Positions 6,741 to 13,962 of a stretch of DNA of 24,123 bases are shown piece by piece (the first letter of the stretch is position 1; each line of letters starts with the position of its first letter). This DNA is from Chitinispirillales bacterium (GTDB lineage: Bacteria; Fibrobacterota; Chitinivibrionia; Chitinivibrionales; Chitinivibrionaceae). The stretch is taken from assembly GCA_031254455.1 (NCBI GenBank), contig JAIRUI010000003.1:1-24123 (forward strand), read 5' to 3'. The notes beneath the pieces are model-generated. The model was not told the origin of the DNA. It did no database searches and saw nothing but the letters and a program-made list of their open reading frames with translations. The position numbers were made by a program, and so were the translations under genes.

Positions 6741-6775
6741 AAAAGGGCTGGGTTTGTTCTCACCCTTTTTGTTTG
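6741..6775 (+). terminator. Rho-independent terminator of the pssA-psd-phosphoesterase unit
   Basis: AAAAGGG (6741-6747) pairs perfectly with CCCTTTT (6763-6769) across a 15-base loop and runs into a T-rich tract. It begins one base after the phosphoesterase stop. Confidence 0.75.
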
Positions 6776-6830
6776 CCGATAAGGTGCGCAAATAGTATTT
6801 TGTGTAAAAAGAAGTGTTTTCGAGGAAAAA

Positions 6831-8405
6831 ATGAGTAAGAATTTAACTATTTACGATACTACGTTGCGAGACGGGAATCAGACTGCCGGAGTAGGTTTGT
6901 CGCTTCGAGATAAACTTAAAATCGCCGAGAAATTAGACGATTTCGGCGTTGATTACATAGAGGGCGGATGGCCAAATTCGACAAATCAAATTGATACGGC
7001 GTTTTATAGAGAAATTAAAAAACTTAATCTTAAAAACTCAAAAATAGCCGCTTTCGGTTCTACAAAACGTCCAAGAACAAATATTGACGAAGACGGATTT
7101 ATCGGCGATTTGGTCGCGGCGGACACGGGGATTGTCACAATTTACGGAAAATCGTGGAAACTGCACGTAACGGAAATAATTCGCTGCACTCCTCAGGAAA
7201 ATTTGGATATGATAGCCGAGAGTGTCGAATACCTTTTACAGTACAAGGACGAAGTGATTTTTGACGCGGAACATTTTTTTGACGGTTACAAAGACGATGC
7301 GGAATATGCCGTGAAAGTTTTGGAAACGGCAAAAAACGCAGGGGCGAAATATTTGGTTTTATGCGATACTAACGGTGGAATTTTGCCGGAACAATTTTCA
7401 AGAATATTCAAGAGCGTAAGCCAAAAAATAGACGGGAATCTTGGCGTTCATTTTCACAACGATTCCGGTTGCGCCGAAGCGAATTCAATTTTGAGCGTAG
7501 AATTCGGCGCGGTTCAGATTCAAGGAACTATCAATGGAATGGGGGAGCGTTGCGGGAACGCGAATTTATGCACGATTATTCCTGCAGTCCAAATGAAATT
7601 AGGTAAAAATCTTATTCCAGCCGAAAATATGAAAAAGTTGAAAGATATTTCAATAAGCGTTTCCGAAATAGCTAATATGGGGCATAATGCAAATGCGCCT
7701 TTTGTGGGCGATAACGCCTTTTCGCACAAAGCGGGAGCGCATGCAGACGGAGTTCGTAAAAATTCGGTTTCGTTTGAGCATATTTCACCAGAAACAGTGG
7801 GAAATTCGCGCAATTTCGTGGTAAGCGACCAAGCTGGACGAGGAACTATTTTAGAAATTCTTAAAGGAATTTTGCATAAAAACGTTGAAAAAGACGAGCC
7901 GATAGTCAACGCCGTCCTCAAAAAAGTTAAGGAAATGGAAGCGAAAGGTTATCATTTTGAAATGGCGCAGGGAACGCTTGAACTGCTTATTCACAAAGAA
8001 ATGAGTGATTTTGTAGCGCCGTTTGAAACAAAAGCGTTTCGCGTAATTGAGGACAAAAGCGAAAACGGCGAATCCGTAAGCGAGGCTATAATTAAAATTT
8101 TTAATAAAGAAACGCGGGAGGAAGTTCATACGGCGGCAAACGGCGACGGTCCTGTCGATGCGCTTTACAACGCTTTGATTAAAGCGGTAGGGGAGTTGTA
8201 TCCGTCTATTGCGAAAGTCCATTTGAAAGATTTCAAAGTTCGCGTTTTAGAAGGCAGCGAAGGAACGGCGGCGTCCGTCCGAGTCCTTATAGAATCAAGC
8301 GACGGTGTAAATTCGTGGGGGACGATAGGCGTTTCGACCAACATTATAGAAGCGTCGTGGGACGCACTTTTGGACAGCGTTTATTACAAGCTGTTGAAAG
8401 GTTGA
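6831..8405 (+). CDS. cimA: (R)-citramalate synthase
   Basis: The enzyme condenses acetyl-CoA with pyruvate to (R)-citramalate, the first step of the threonine-independent route to 2-oxobutanoate and isoleucine. The 524-residue protein begins with the DRE-TIM barrel signature 'YDTTLRDGNQTAGVGLS' (8-24). It has the metal-binding 'HFHNDSGCAEANS' segment and the 'GTINGMGERCGNANL' block. The C-terminal 170 residues form a LeuA-type allosteric domain ('VRVLIESSDGVNSWGTIGVS'). The early 'EGGWPNSTN' and overall length match the TIGR00977 citramalate synthase group rather than 2-isopropylmalate or homocitrate synthase. The start has GAGG spaced 6 bases upstream. It stands alone, and no leader attenuator was seen. 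Confidence 0.9.
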   Translation: MSKNLTIYDTTLRDGNQTAGVGLSLRDKLKIAEKLDDFGVDYIEGGWPNSTNQIDTAFYREIKKLNLKNSKIAAFGSTKRPRTNIDEDGFIGDLVAADTGIVTIYGKSWKLHVTEIIRCTPQENLDMIAESVEYLLQYKDEVIFDAEHFFDGYKDDAEYAVKVLETAKNAGAKYLVLCDTNGGILPEQFSRIFKSVSQKIDGNLGVHFHNDSGCAEANSILSVEFGAVQIQGTINGMGERCGNANLCTIIPAVQMKLGKNLIPAENMKKLKDISISVSEIANMGHNANAPFVGDNAFSHKAGAHADGVRKNSVSFEHISPETVGNSRNFVVSDQAGRGTILEILKGILHKNVEKDEPIVNAVLKKVKEMEAKGYHFEMAQGTLELLIHKEMSDFVAPFETKAFRVIEDKSENGESVSEAIIKIFNKETREEVHTAANGDGPVDALYNALIKAVGELYPSIAKVHLKDFKVRVLEGSEGTAASVRVLIESSDGVNSWGTIGVSTNIIEASWDALLDSVYYKLLKG

Positions 8406-8429
8406 AAGCCAAGTTTATGTATATATTCC

Positions 8430-8972
8430 CTATTTAAAGTATCTTGCCAATAATCCCTTGAAAGCGGCGCAATGACGGGCTTCGTCCCGAGCCATTTCAT
8501 GGACTATGTCATGAATGGCGTCTAAATTTTTTTCTTTAGCGCGTCTTGCAATGTCGGTCTTACCAGCGCAGGCGCCGTGTTCCGCCTCTATACGCATTTC
8601 CAAATTCTTTTTGGTGCTGTCGGTGATAACTTCGCCTAAAAGTTCGGCAAACTTGGCGGCGTGTTCCGCTTCTTCAAAAGCCGCTTTCTCCCAATACTGA
8701 CCGATTTCGGGATATCCTTCCCGATGAGCGACTCTCGCCATAGCCAAATACATGCCTACTTCGCAGCATTCACCGTTAAAATGGGATTGAAGGTCTTTTA
8801 CAATATCCGCGTCAACTCCTTTGGCAATTCCTACCGCGTGTTCGGAAGCAAAACCGCTTCCGGCTTTCTGTTCATTGAATTTAGAAGCCGCAGCCTTACA
8901 CTGAGGACAAGAATCAGGAGCCTCGTCGCCTGTGTGAACATATCCACAAACAGAACAAACCCATTTTTTCAT
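8430..8972 (-). CDS. Reverse-type rubrerythrin
   Basis: This 180-residue protein is a non-haem iron peroxidase that reduces hydrogen peroxide in anaerobes. The rubredoxin-like iron site comes first: C6-x2-C9 and C22-P-Q-C25. A ferritin-like four-helix domain follows, with the metal-binding segments 'GECCEVGMY', 'FEEAEHAAKF', 'EAEHGAC' and 'MARDEARHCAAF'. Classical rubrerythrin has the rubredoxin domain at the C-terminus, so this is the reversed arrangement. The ATG has AGGAG 7 to 8 bases upstream. The gene converges on cimA with a 24-base gap and is divergent from pilT. No PerR or Fur box was recognised in the 229-base divergent region, so its regulation is open. Confidence 0.9.
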   Translation of the reverse strand: MKKWVCSVCGYVHTGDEAPDSCPQCKAAASKFNEQKAGSGFASEHAVGIAKGVDADIVKDLQSHFNGECCEVGMYLAMARVAHREGYPEIGQYWEKAAFEEAEHAAKFAELLGEVITDSTKKNLEMRIEAEHGACAGKTDIARRAKEKNLDAIHDIVHEMARDEARHCAAFKGLLARYFK

Positions 8973-9139
8973 AATTTTCTCCTATAAATAAAAAGTTTAA
9001 ATACTACCTGACAATCTAAAAAAACGTAATTTAATTTCAGTTAAAATATAATATGTTCGCTTAAAAAAGTAAAAGTTTTTTTGAAAAGTTTAAAGGTATC
9101 CGCAAATTTTACGAAAAATATCATTGATTATAGCGATAC

Positions 9140-9183
9140 TTCCCGTTAAATAATGTATATTTATACATGTTTCCCTTAAAATA
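9140..9183 (+). promoter_or_regulatory. Palindrome with flanking direct repeats upstream of pilT
   Basis: A perfect palindrome ATGTATA-TT-TATACAT lies at 9153-9168. It is flanked by TTCCCGTTAAATA (9140-9152) and TTCCCTTAAAATA (9171-9183), which match at 11 of 13 positions and start 31 bp apart, about three helical turns. It ends 18 bases before the pilT start. The arrangement resembles an operator overlapping a promoter. The regulator is unknown. Confidence 0.4.
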
Positions 9184-9201
9184 CTAACAAAAGGACGGAT
9201 A

Positions 9202-10269
9202 ATGTTAAGCATACAGGATCTTCTTAAGAAAACTGTTGATATGAATGCATCGGATTTACATTTGACGGTGGCGCTTCCGCCGATGTACAGAGTTGACGGG
9301 GAATTGGTTCCGCTTGCGGGAGAACGACTTACAAGAGATGTGACCGAGCAGCTTGCTTATAGTGTCATGAACGAAAAACAAAAAAAGATGTTTGAACAAA
9401 ATAAAGAAGTTGACTTTTCGTTCCAAGTAAAAGACGTGGGGCGTTTCCGCGCAAATGTTTATTTACAAAAAGGCGCTGTCGCCGTTGCATTACGAACAAT
9501 ACCTACCGAAATAAAAAGTTTTGATGATTTGAAACTTCCTCCTATAATCAAACAATTGATGGATAAGCCTAACGGACTTGTTTTGGTTACTGGTCCGACC
9601 GGTTCGGGAAAATCTACAACGCTTGCGGCTATGATAGATTATTTGAACATAAATAGAAAAGAACATATTTTGACAATTGAAGATCCGATTGAATTTGTTC
9701 ATAAGCACAAAAATTGCATGGTAAATCAACGTGAAGTTTTACAGGATACAGATTCGTTTTCTTCGGCGCTTAAAGTCGCTCTTCGTCAAGACCCCGATAT
9801 TGTGCTTGTAGGTGAATTGCGGGATTTGGAAACGATTCAAGCGGCTTTGTCTATTGCCGAAACCGGACACTTGACATTCGGGACGTTGCATACAAATTCC
9901 GCGGCAAAGTCAATAAGCCGTATAGTCGATGTGTTTCCGGCCAATCAAAAAGATACGATACGCGCTCAGCTTTCTATGGTTTTGGTAGCGATTATTTCTC
10001 AAACGTTAATTCAAAAAATCGGAGGAGGACGAATTTTGGCAACCGAAATTATGGTGGCAAGCGATGCGATTCGTGCGCTCATCCGTGACGATAAAACACA
10101 CCAGATACCCGGAATGATGGAAATAAGCCAAAAAGACGGAATGCATACGATGAACAGCGATTTATCTCGACTATATAACGATAGGCGGATAACGTTAAAC
10201 GATGCGATTTCGAGAAGTCCGAACCAAGAAGCGTTTAGACGATTGCTTCAAGAACAAGGCAGGTTATAA
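9202..10269 (+). CDS. pilT: Type IV pilus retraction ATPase PilT
   Basis: This cytoplasmic hexameric ATPase depolymerises pili and drives twitching motility. The 355-residue protein has the standard PilT layout: an N-terminal PAS-like domain ('NASDLHLTV'), Walker A GPTGSGKST at 131-139, the Asp box near 'TIEDPIEFVH', Walker B 'DIVLVGELRD' at 199-208, and a His box 'TGHLTFGTLHT'. The AIRNLIRE-type retraction motif is present as AIRALIRD (289-296) and separates PilT from PilB. The Shine-Dalgarno sequence is AAAGGA. The TAA overlaps the next ATG (TAATG), so pilC is coupled. PilB, pilin and secretin genes are not in the window. Confidence 0.95.
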   Translation: MLSIQDLLKKTVDMNASDLHLTVALPPMYRVDGELVPLAGERLTRDVTEQLAYSVMNEKQKKMFEQNKEVDFSFQVKDVGRFRANVYLQKGAVAVALRTIPTEIKSFDDLKLPPIIKQLMDKPNGLVLVTGPTGSGKSTTLAAMIDYLNINRKEHILTIEDPIEFVHKHKNCMVNQREVLQDTDSFSSALKVALRQDPDIVLVGELRDLETIQAALSIAETGHLTFGTLHTNSAAKSISRIVDVFPANQKDTIRAQLSMVLVAIISQTLIQKIGGGRILATEIMVASDAIRALIRDDKTHQIPGMMEISQKDGMHTMNSDLSRLYNDRRITLNDAISRSPNQEAFRRLLQEQGRL

Positions 10270-11474
10270 TGCCGATATTTGTGTATTCGGGAACCGACAG
10301 TAACGGAAGACAGGTTTCCGGAGAAATTAATGCTAAAGACAGAGACGCGGTTGTCGGGGCGCTTCGGGCAAAGAGAATTCGTGCAAGCATGGTTCGAAAA
10401 AAGCCCAAAAATTCCGCAGGGCTTGCGATGCTTACGGGAGGCGTTAAAATTGAAGATTTGTCAAGGTTTACACGTCAATTCGCCGCTATGACGTCCGCCG
10501 GACTCCCGCTTGTGCAATGTATGGATATCTTAGCGGAACAAACCGAAGCCAAGCCGCTTCAGGAAGCGTTGAAAAAGGTCTCTATTGATATTCAAAGCGG
10601 TAATACGCTTGCCGATTCTATGAGAAAACATTCCAAAATCTTTAACGAATTGTATTGTAATATGGTCGCCGCAGGAGAAAGTTCTGGAGATTTGGACGGA
10701 ATATTGAATCGTTTGGCCGCTTATATGGAAAAAAGCAATAGATTGCAGAGAAAAATCAAAGGAGCTATGGCTTATCCTATAATATTGTCGATTATCGCCG
10801 TAGGCGCAACTGCAATTCTTTTGACGTTTGTTGTTCCGCAATTTGCGGGGATGTTTGAAGAAATGGGAGGAACGTTGCCCACGCCTACGCGTGTAGTTAT
10901 GGGTATTTCAAGATTTCTGCAAAAGTATATTTTGCTTATAATCGCTATGGTTGCGGCGACAATGATAGGTATAAGCGCATATTATAAAACAGAACCGGGA
11001 CATTACACTATAGATAAGATACTGCTGAAAATTCCCATGCTGGGCGATTTGCTCAGAAAAACCGCCGTTTCCAGATTTTCCGAAACGCTTGCGACCTTAC
11101 TTGCCGCCGGCGTTGGAATTTTACAGGCGCTTGATATTACGGCGAAAACTTCGGGGAACAAAGTTATTGAAAACGGACTTTTGGGGTCTCTTGAAAAAAT
11201 AACCGCAGGACATACTATAGCAGAGCCGCTTGAAGAAACAGGATTGTTTCCCCCGATGGTAACGCACATGATTTCCGTAGGAGAAAAAACCGGCGATATT
11301 TCGTCAATGCTTGAGAAGGTCGCGCAGTTTTACGAAGAAGAAGTCGATGCCGCGGTTGATGCGGTTATGGCAATGATGGAGCCGATAATGATTGTTGTTA
11401 TGGGAACAGTTATCGGAAGTTTGCTGATTTCAATGTATTTGCCGATGTTTGATATGGTTGGCTTGGTAGGATAA
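10269..11474 (+). CDS. pilC: Type IV pilus inner-membrane platform protein PilC
   Basis: PilC is the integral membrane protein on which PilB and PilT act. The 401-residue protein has two T2SSF/GspF domains. The first contains 'LSRFTRQFAAMTSAGLPLVQCMDIL' and the second 'VSRFSETLATLLAAGVGILQALDI', showing the internal duplication clearly. Three hydrophobic segments lie at about 165-190, 215-240 and 370-395, with the family-typical 'EPIMIVVMGTVIGSLLISMYLPMF' at the end. It overlaps pilT by one base. Its stop is only 3 bases from the tyrS stop on the other strand, and no terminator hairpin was seen, so transcripts may run into each other. Confidence 0.94.
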   Translation: MPIFVYSGTDSNGRQVSGEINAKDRDAVVGALRAKRIRASMVRKKPKNSAGLAMLTGGVKIEDLSRFTRQFAAMTSAGLPLVQCMDILAEQTEAKPLQEALKKVSIDIQSGNTLADSMRKHSKIFNELYCNMVAAGESSGDLDGILNRLAAYMEKSNRLQRKIKGAMAYPIILSIIAVGATAILLTFVVPQFAGMFEEMGGTLPTPTRVVMGISRFLQKYILLIIAMVAATMIGISAYYKTEPGHYTIDKILLKIPMLGDLLRKTAVSRFSETLATLLAAGVGILQALDITAKTSGNKVIENGLLGSLEKITAGHTIAEPLEETGLFPPMVTHMISVGEKTGDISSMLEKVAQFYEEEVDAAVDAVMAMMEPIMIVVMGTVIGSLLISMYLPMFDMVGLVG

Positions 11475-11477
11475 CTC

Positions 11478-12752
11478 CTACCTGACCGTTTCCAAAACGA
11501 AATAATTTTTCTTGCCTTTTTGCAGTAAAATATATTTTTCGTGTAGCAATTCGTTTTCGTTAAATGTAAATTCTTCGTTAACGATTCTTTTTTTGTTTAC
11601 CGAAATTGCGCTTATGTTTCTGCGGACTTCGCTTTTTGACGAGAAAAGCGTATCGGCAAATACCGCGACGTCAACAATATTTTTATTCAAAATATCCGAT
11701 ATGGGGATTTTTTTCTGAGGAACCCCTTCAAATATCGAAAGAAATGTCTCAGGCGATAACGCTCGCAACGCTTCTTCGCCCGCGTTTCCAAACAAAATTT
11801 CACTTGCGTTCGCCGCTGTTTCGTATTCTTTTTTTGAATGTACCAAGGTCGTTACCTCTTTTGCAAGCGTTTTTTGCATCGCTCGTAAATGCGGCGCATT
11901 ATTATGTTCTGCGGTAATCCCGCTTATTTCATCTGCGGTCAAAAAAGTAAACACTTTAAGATAACGTTCACACATTGAATCTTCAACGTTGAGCCAAAAT
12001 TGATAAAATTGATAAGGTGAAGTCATTTTCGAATCAAGCCATAATTTTTGTCCGTCCGCAGATTTCCCGAATTTTTGTCCGTCCGCTCTTAAGACAAGCG
12101 GCTGTGTGACAGCATACGCTTCCGCGCCGTCAATGCGTCTTATAAGTTCCGTTCCGCTTGTAATATTTCCCCACTGGTCGCTTCCGCCGAATTGAACGGA
12201 AACTCTTTTTGTTTTGTGTAAATAATAAAAATCATACGCTTGCAAAAACTGATAAGAAAATTCCGTGTAAGAAATACCGGATTCAAGACGATTTTTTACC
12301 GAATCTTTACTTATCATATAACCTACTGTTAAATGTTTTCCGATATTGCGAAGAAAATCCAAAAAACCTATTGAAGAAAACCAGTCATAATTATTTACTA
12401 TTTCAGCCTTGTATTTACCTTCCGAGAAATCCAGGAATTTTGTCAATTGTTTTTTGAATTGCATCAAATTATATTCAACTTCTTCCGGCGAAAGCAAATT
12501 TCTTTCGGCGGATTTTCCCGACGGATCGCCGATAATTCCTGTTGCGCCGCCTACCAAAGCGAAAGGTTTGTTTCCTGTTCTTTGAAAATGAACCATCATC
12601 ATTATCGCTGCAAGATTTCCTATCTGAAGCGAACTTGCCGACGGGTCAAATCCGCAGTATCCGTAAACATCCCCTTTAGACAAAACATCCGCCGCGCCGG
12701 ATGTCATTTGATGTATCATTCCTCGCCAAGACAATTCCTCAATAAAATTCAT
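11478..12752 (-). CDS. tyrS: Tyrosyl-tRNA synthetase
   Basis: The enzyme charges tRNA-Tyr with tyrosine. The 424-residue protein has the class I Rossmann core, the KMSKS loop as KFGKS (227-231), the tyrosine/tRNA-binding segment 'QFGGSDQWGNI' (187-197), and a C-terminal S4 RNA-binding domain ('SKSEVRRNISAISVNKKRI'). The usual HIGH motif reads QIGN (43-46) in 'SSLQIGNLA'. Asn at the last position is common in TyrRS, but Gln at the first is outside the pattern I remember (His or Thr). The Shine-Dalgarno sequence is AGAGGAAACC. It is the last gene of the minus-strand run from the HExxH protein through acnB and proB, with 46 bases between proB and tyrS. Confidence 0.94.
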   Translation of the reverse strand: MNFIEELSWRGMIHQMTSGAADVLSKGDVYGYCGFDPSASSLQIGNLAAIMMMVHFQRTGNKPFALVGGATGIIGDPSGKSAERNLLSPEEVEYNLMQFKKQLTKFLDFSEGKYKAEIVNNYDWFSSIGFLDFLRNIGKHLTVGYMISKDSVKNRLESGISYTEFSYQFLQAYDFYYLHKTKRVSVQFGGSDQWGNITSGTELIRRIDGAEAYAVTQPLVLRADGQKFGKSADGQKLWLDSKMTSPYQFYQFWLNVEDSMCERYLKVFTFLTADEISGITAEHNNAPHLRAMQKTLAKEVTTLVHSKKEYETAANASEILFGNAGEEALRALSPETFLSIFEGVPQKKIPISDILNKNIVDVAVFADTLFSSKSEVRRNISAISVNKKRIVNEEFTFNENELLHEKYILLQKGKKNYFVLETVR

Positions 12753-12798
12753 TGGTTTCCTCTAAAATTTTTATTTTCGCAAAAAATACTTTTTCCCC

Positions 12799-13911
12799 TC
12801 ATAAGACTACCATATTATTTCTATGAACTACAAAATCACAGCGGTAAAATCCTAAAATTTGCTCTATTTGCGATGATTTATAGCCTTTGATTTTCAAAAT
12901 TTCTTTGCTTGAATAATCGGTAATTCCTTTGGCAAAAACCGCTTCGTAAATTTTAATTTCAACGGTATCTCCCTCGTCAAAATCTCCTATTACCGATAAA
13001 ATCCCCGCAGGAAGCAAACTTTTTCCCGCCTTTATTGCGTTCACTGCCCCTGCGTCAACGCAAATTGTTCCGCTGACTTCATTTGTAAACGCAATAAATC
13101 TGTCTCTGGAATTCATTCGCTCTCTTTGCGGACAAAAAAGCGTTCCAAACGACGAATGATTTATTACGGAAAGTAAATCGTAATTATATCCGTCGCCGAC
13201 AATCGCCGTAATTCCCGCTTTTGCAACCATTTCGGCGGCGCGAAGTTTGGTAACCATTCCGCCTGTTCCGACATCTGTTCCTTCCGAACTCGCGTTTACC
13301 GAAGTCGAAAAACAAAATTGCGGAATATGTTTTGCGTCAGGATTCGTTTTGGGATTGTCGGTATAGAGTCCGTTTATGTCGCTCAGCGCGACAAATAAAT
13401 CGGCGTTGGTAAGAAGTGCGATTTGTCCGGCTAAAGTATCGTTATCGCCTATTTTTATTTCATCGACGCTTACGGAGTCGTTTTCGTTTATTATCGGGAT
13501 TATTCCATTTTCAAGCATTGCAAAAAGCGTATTTCTCAAATTCAAATATCGGCGTTTGTTCCGTAAATCGTCCCAAGAAAGCAAAATCTGCCCAATAGGT
13601 TTTGAGTATTTATCAAACTGCGTACGATAAAGATTCATAAGTTCGATTTGTCCGACTCCCGCACATGCTTGTTTCAGTGAAATGGATTTGGGTTTTTGAT
13701 TCAATCCGATCGCGACGCGACCGTTGGCAACCGCTCCTGAGGTTACCAATATAACATTTATTCCGTCATTTATCAGTCCGCAAATATTTTCAACCAAAGA
13801 CGAAATTCGAGCGATATGTTCGTGATTTTCCTGCGGAACAAGGATTTTGCTTCCTACTTTTACAACGAGCAATTGGATGTTTTTAAGTTCTTCGCGATTT
13901 ATTAAAGTCAT
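12799..13911 (-). CDS. proB: Glutamate 5-kinase
   Basis: The enzyme phosphorylates glutamate at the gamma-carboxyl, the first and feedback-controlled step of proline synthesis. The 370-residue protein has the amino-acid kinase fold with 'VVKVGSKIL' (14-22), 'LVTSGAVANG', the glutamate-binding 'INENDSVSV' and 'GDNDTLAGQIALL', and 'GTGGMVTKLRAAEMV'. A C-terminal PUA domain follows ('AVNAIKAGKSLLPAGILSVIG'). This is the full-length two-domain form. GGAG lies 7 bases before the ATG. The proA gene is not next to it and is absent from the window, which is unusual because proBA is often an operon. It sits between acnB and tyrS. Confidence 0.93.
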   Translation of the reverse strand: MTLINREELKNIQLLVVKVGSKILVPQENHEHIARISSLVENICGLINDGINVILVTSGAVANGRVAIGLNQKPKSISLKQACAGVGQIELMNLYRTQFDKYSKPIGQILLSWDDLRNKRRYLNLRNTLFAMLENGIIPIINENDSVSVDEIKIGDNDTLAGQIALLTNADLFVALSDINGLYTDNPKTNPDAKHIPQFCFSTSVNASSEGTDVGTGGMVTKLRAAEMVAKAGITAIVGDGYNYDLLSVINHSSFGTLFCPQRERMNSRDRFIAFTNEVSGTICVDAGAVNAIKAGKSLLPAGILSVIGDFDEGDTVEIKIYEAVFAKGITDYSSKEILKIKGYKSSQIEQILGFYRCDFVVHRNNMVVL

Positions 13912-13962
13912 TTTTTTCTCCGAAATTTCAGAAAAATACTATTGTTTTTTATACGTCATGTT

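Noticed and set aside
7520..8222. Minus-strand ORFs opposite cimA
   Set aside because: Antisense frames of a conserved enzyme, with no start signals or family likeness.
11475..11477. Bidirectional terminator between pilC and tyrS
   Set aside because: The stop codons are only 3 bases apart, and no stem with a T-run was found around them.
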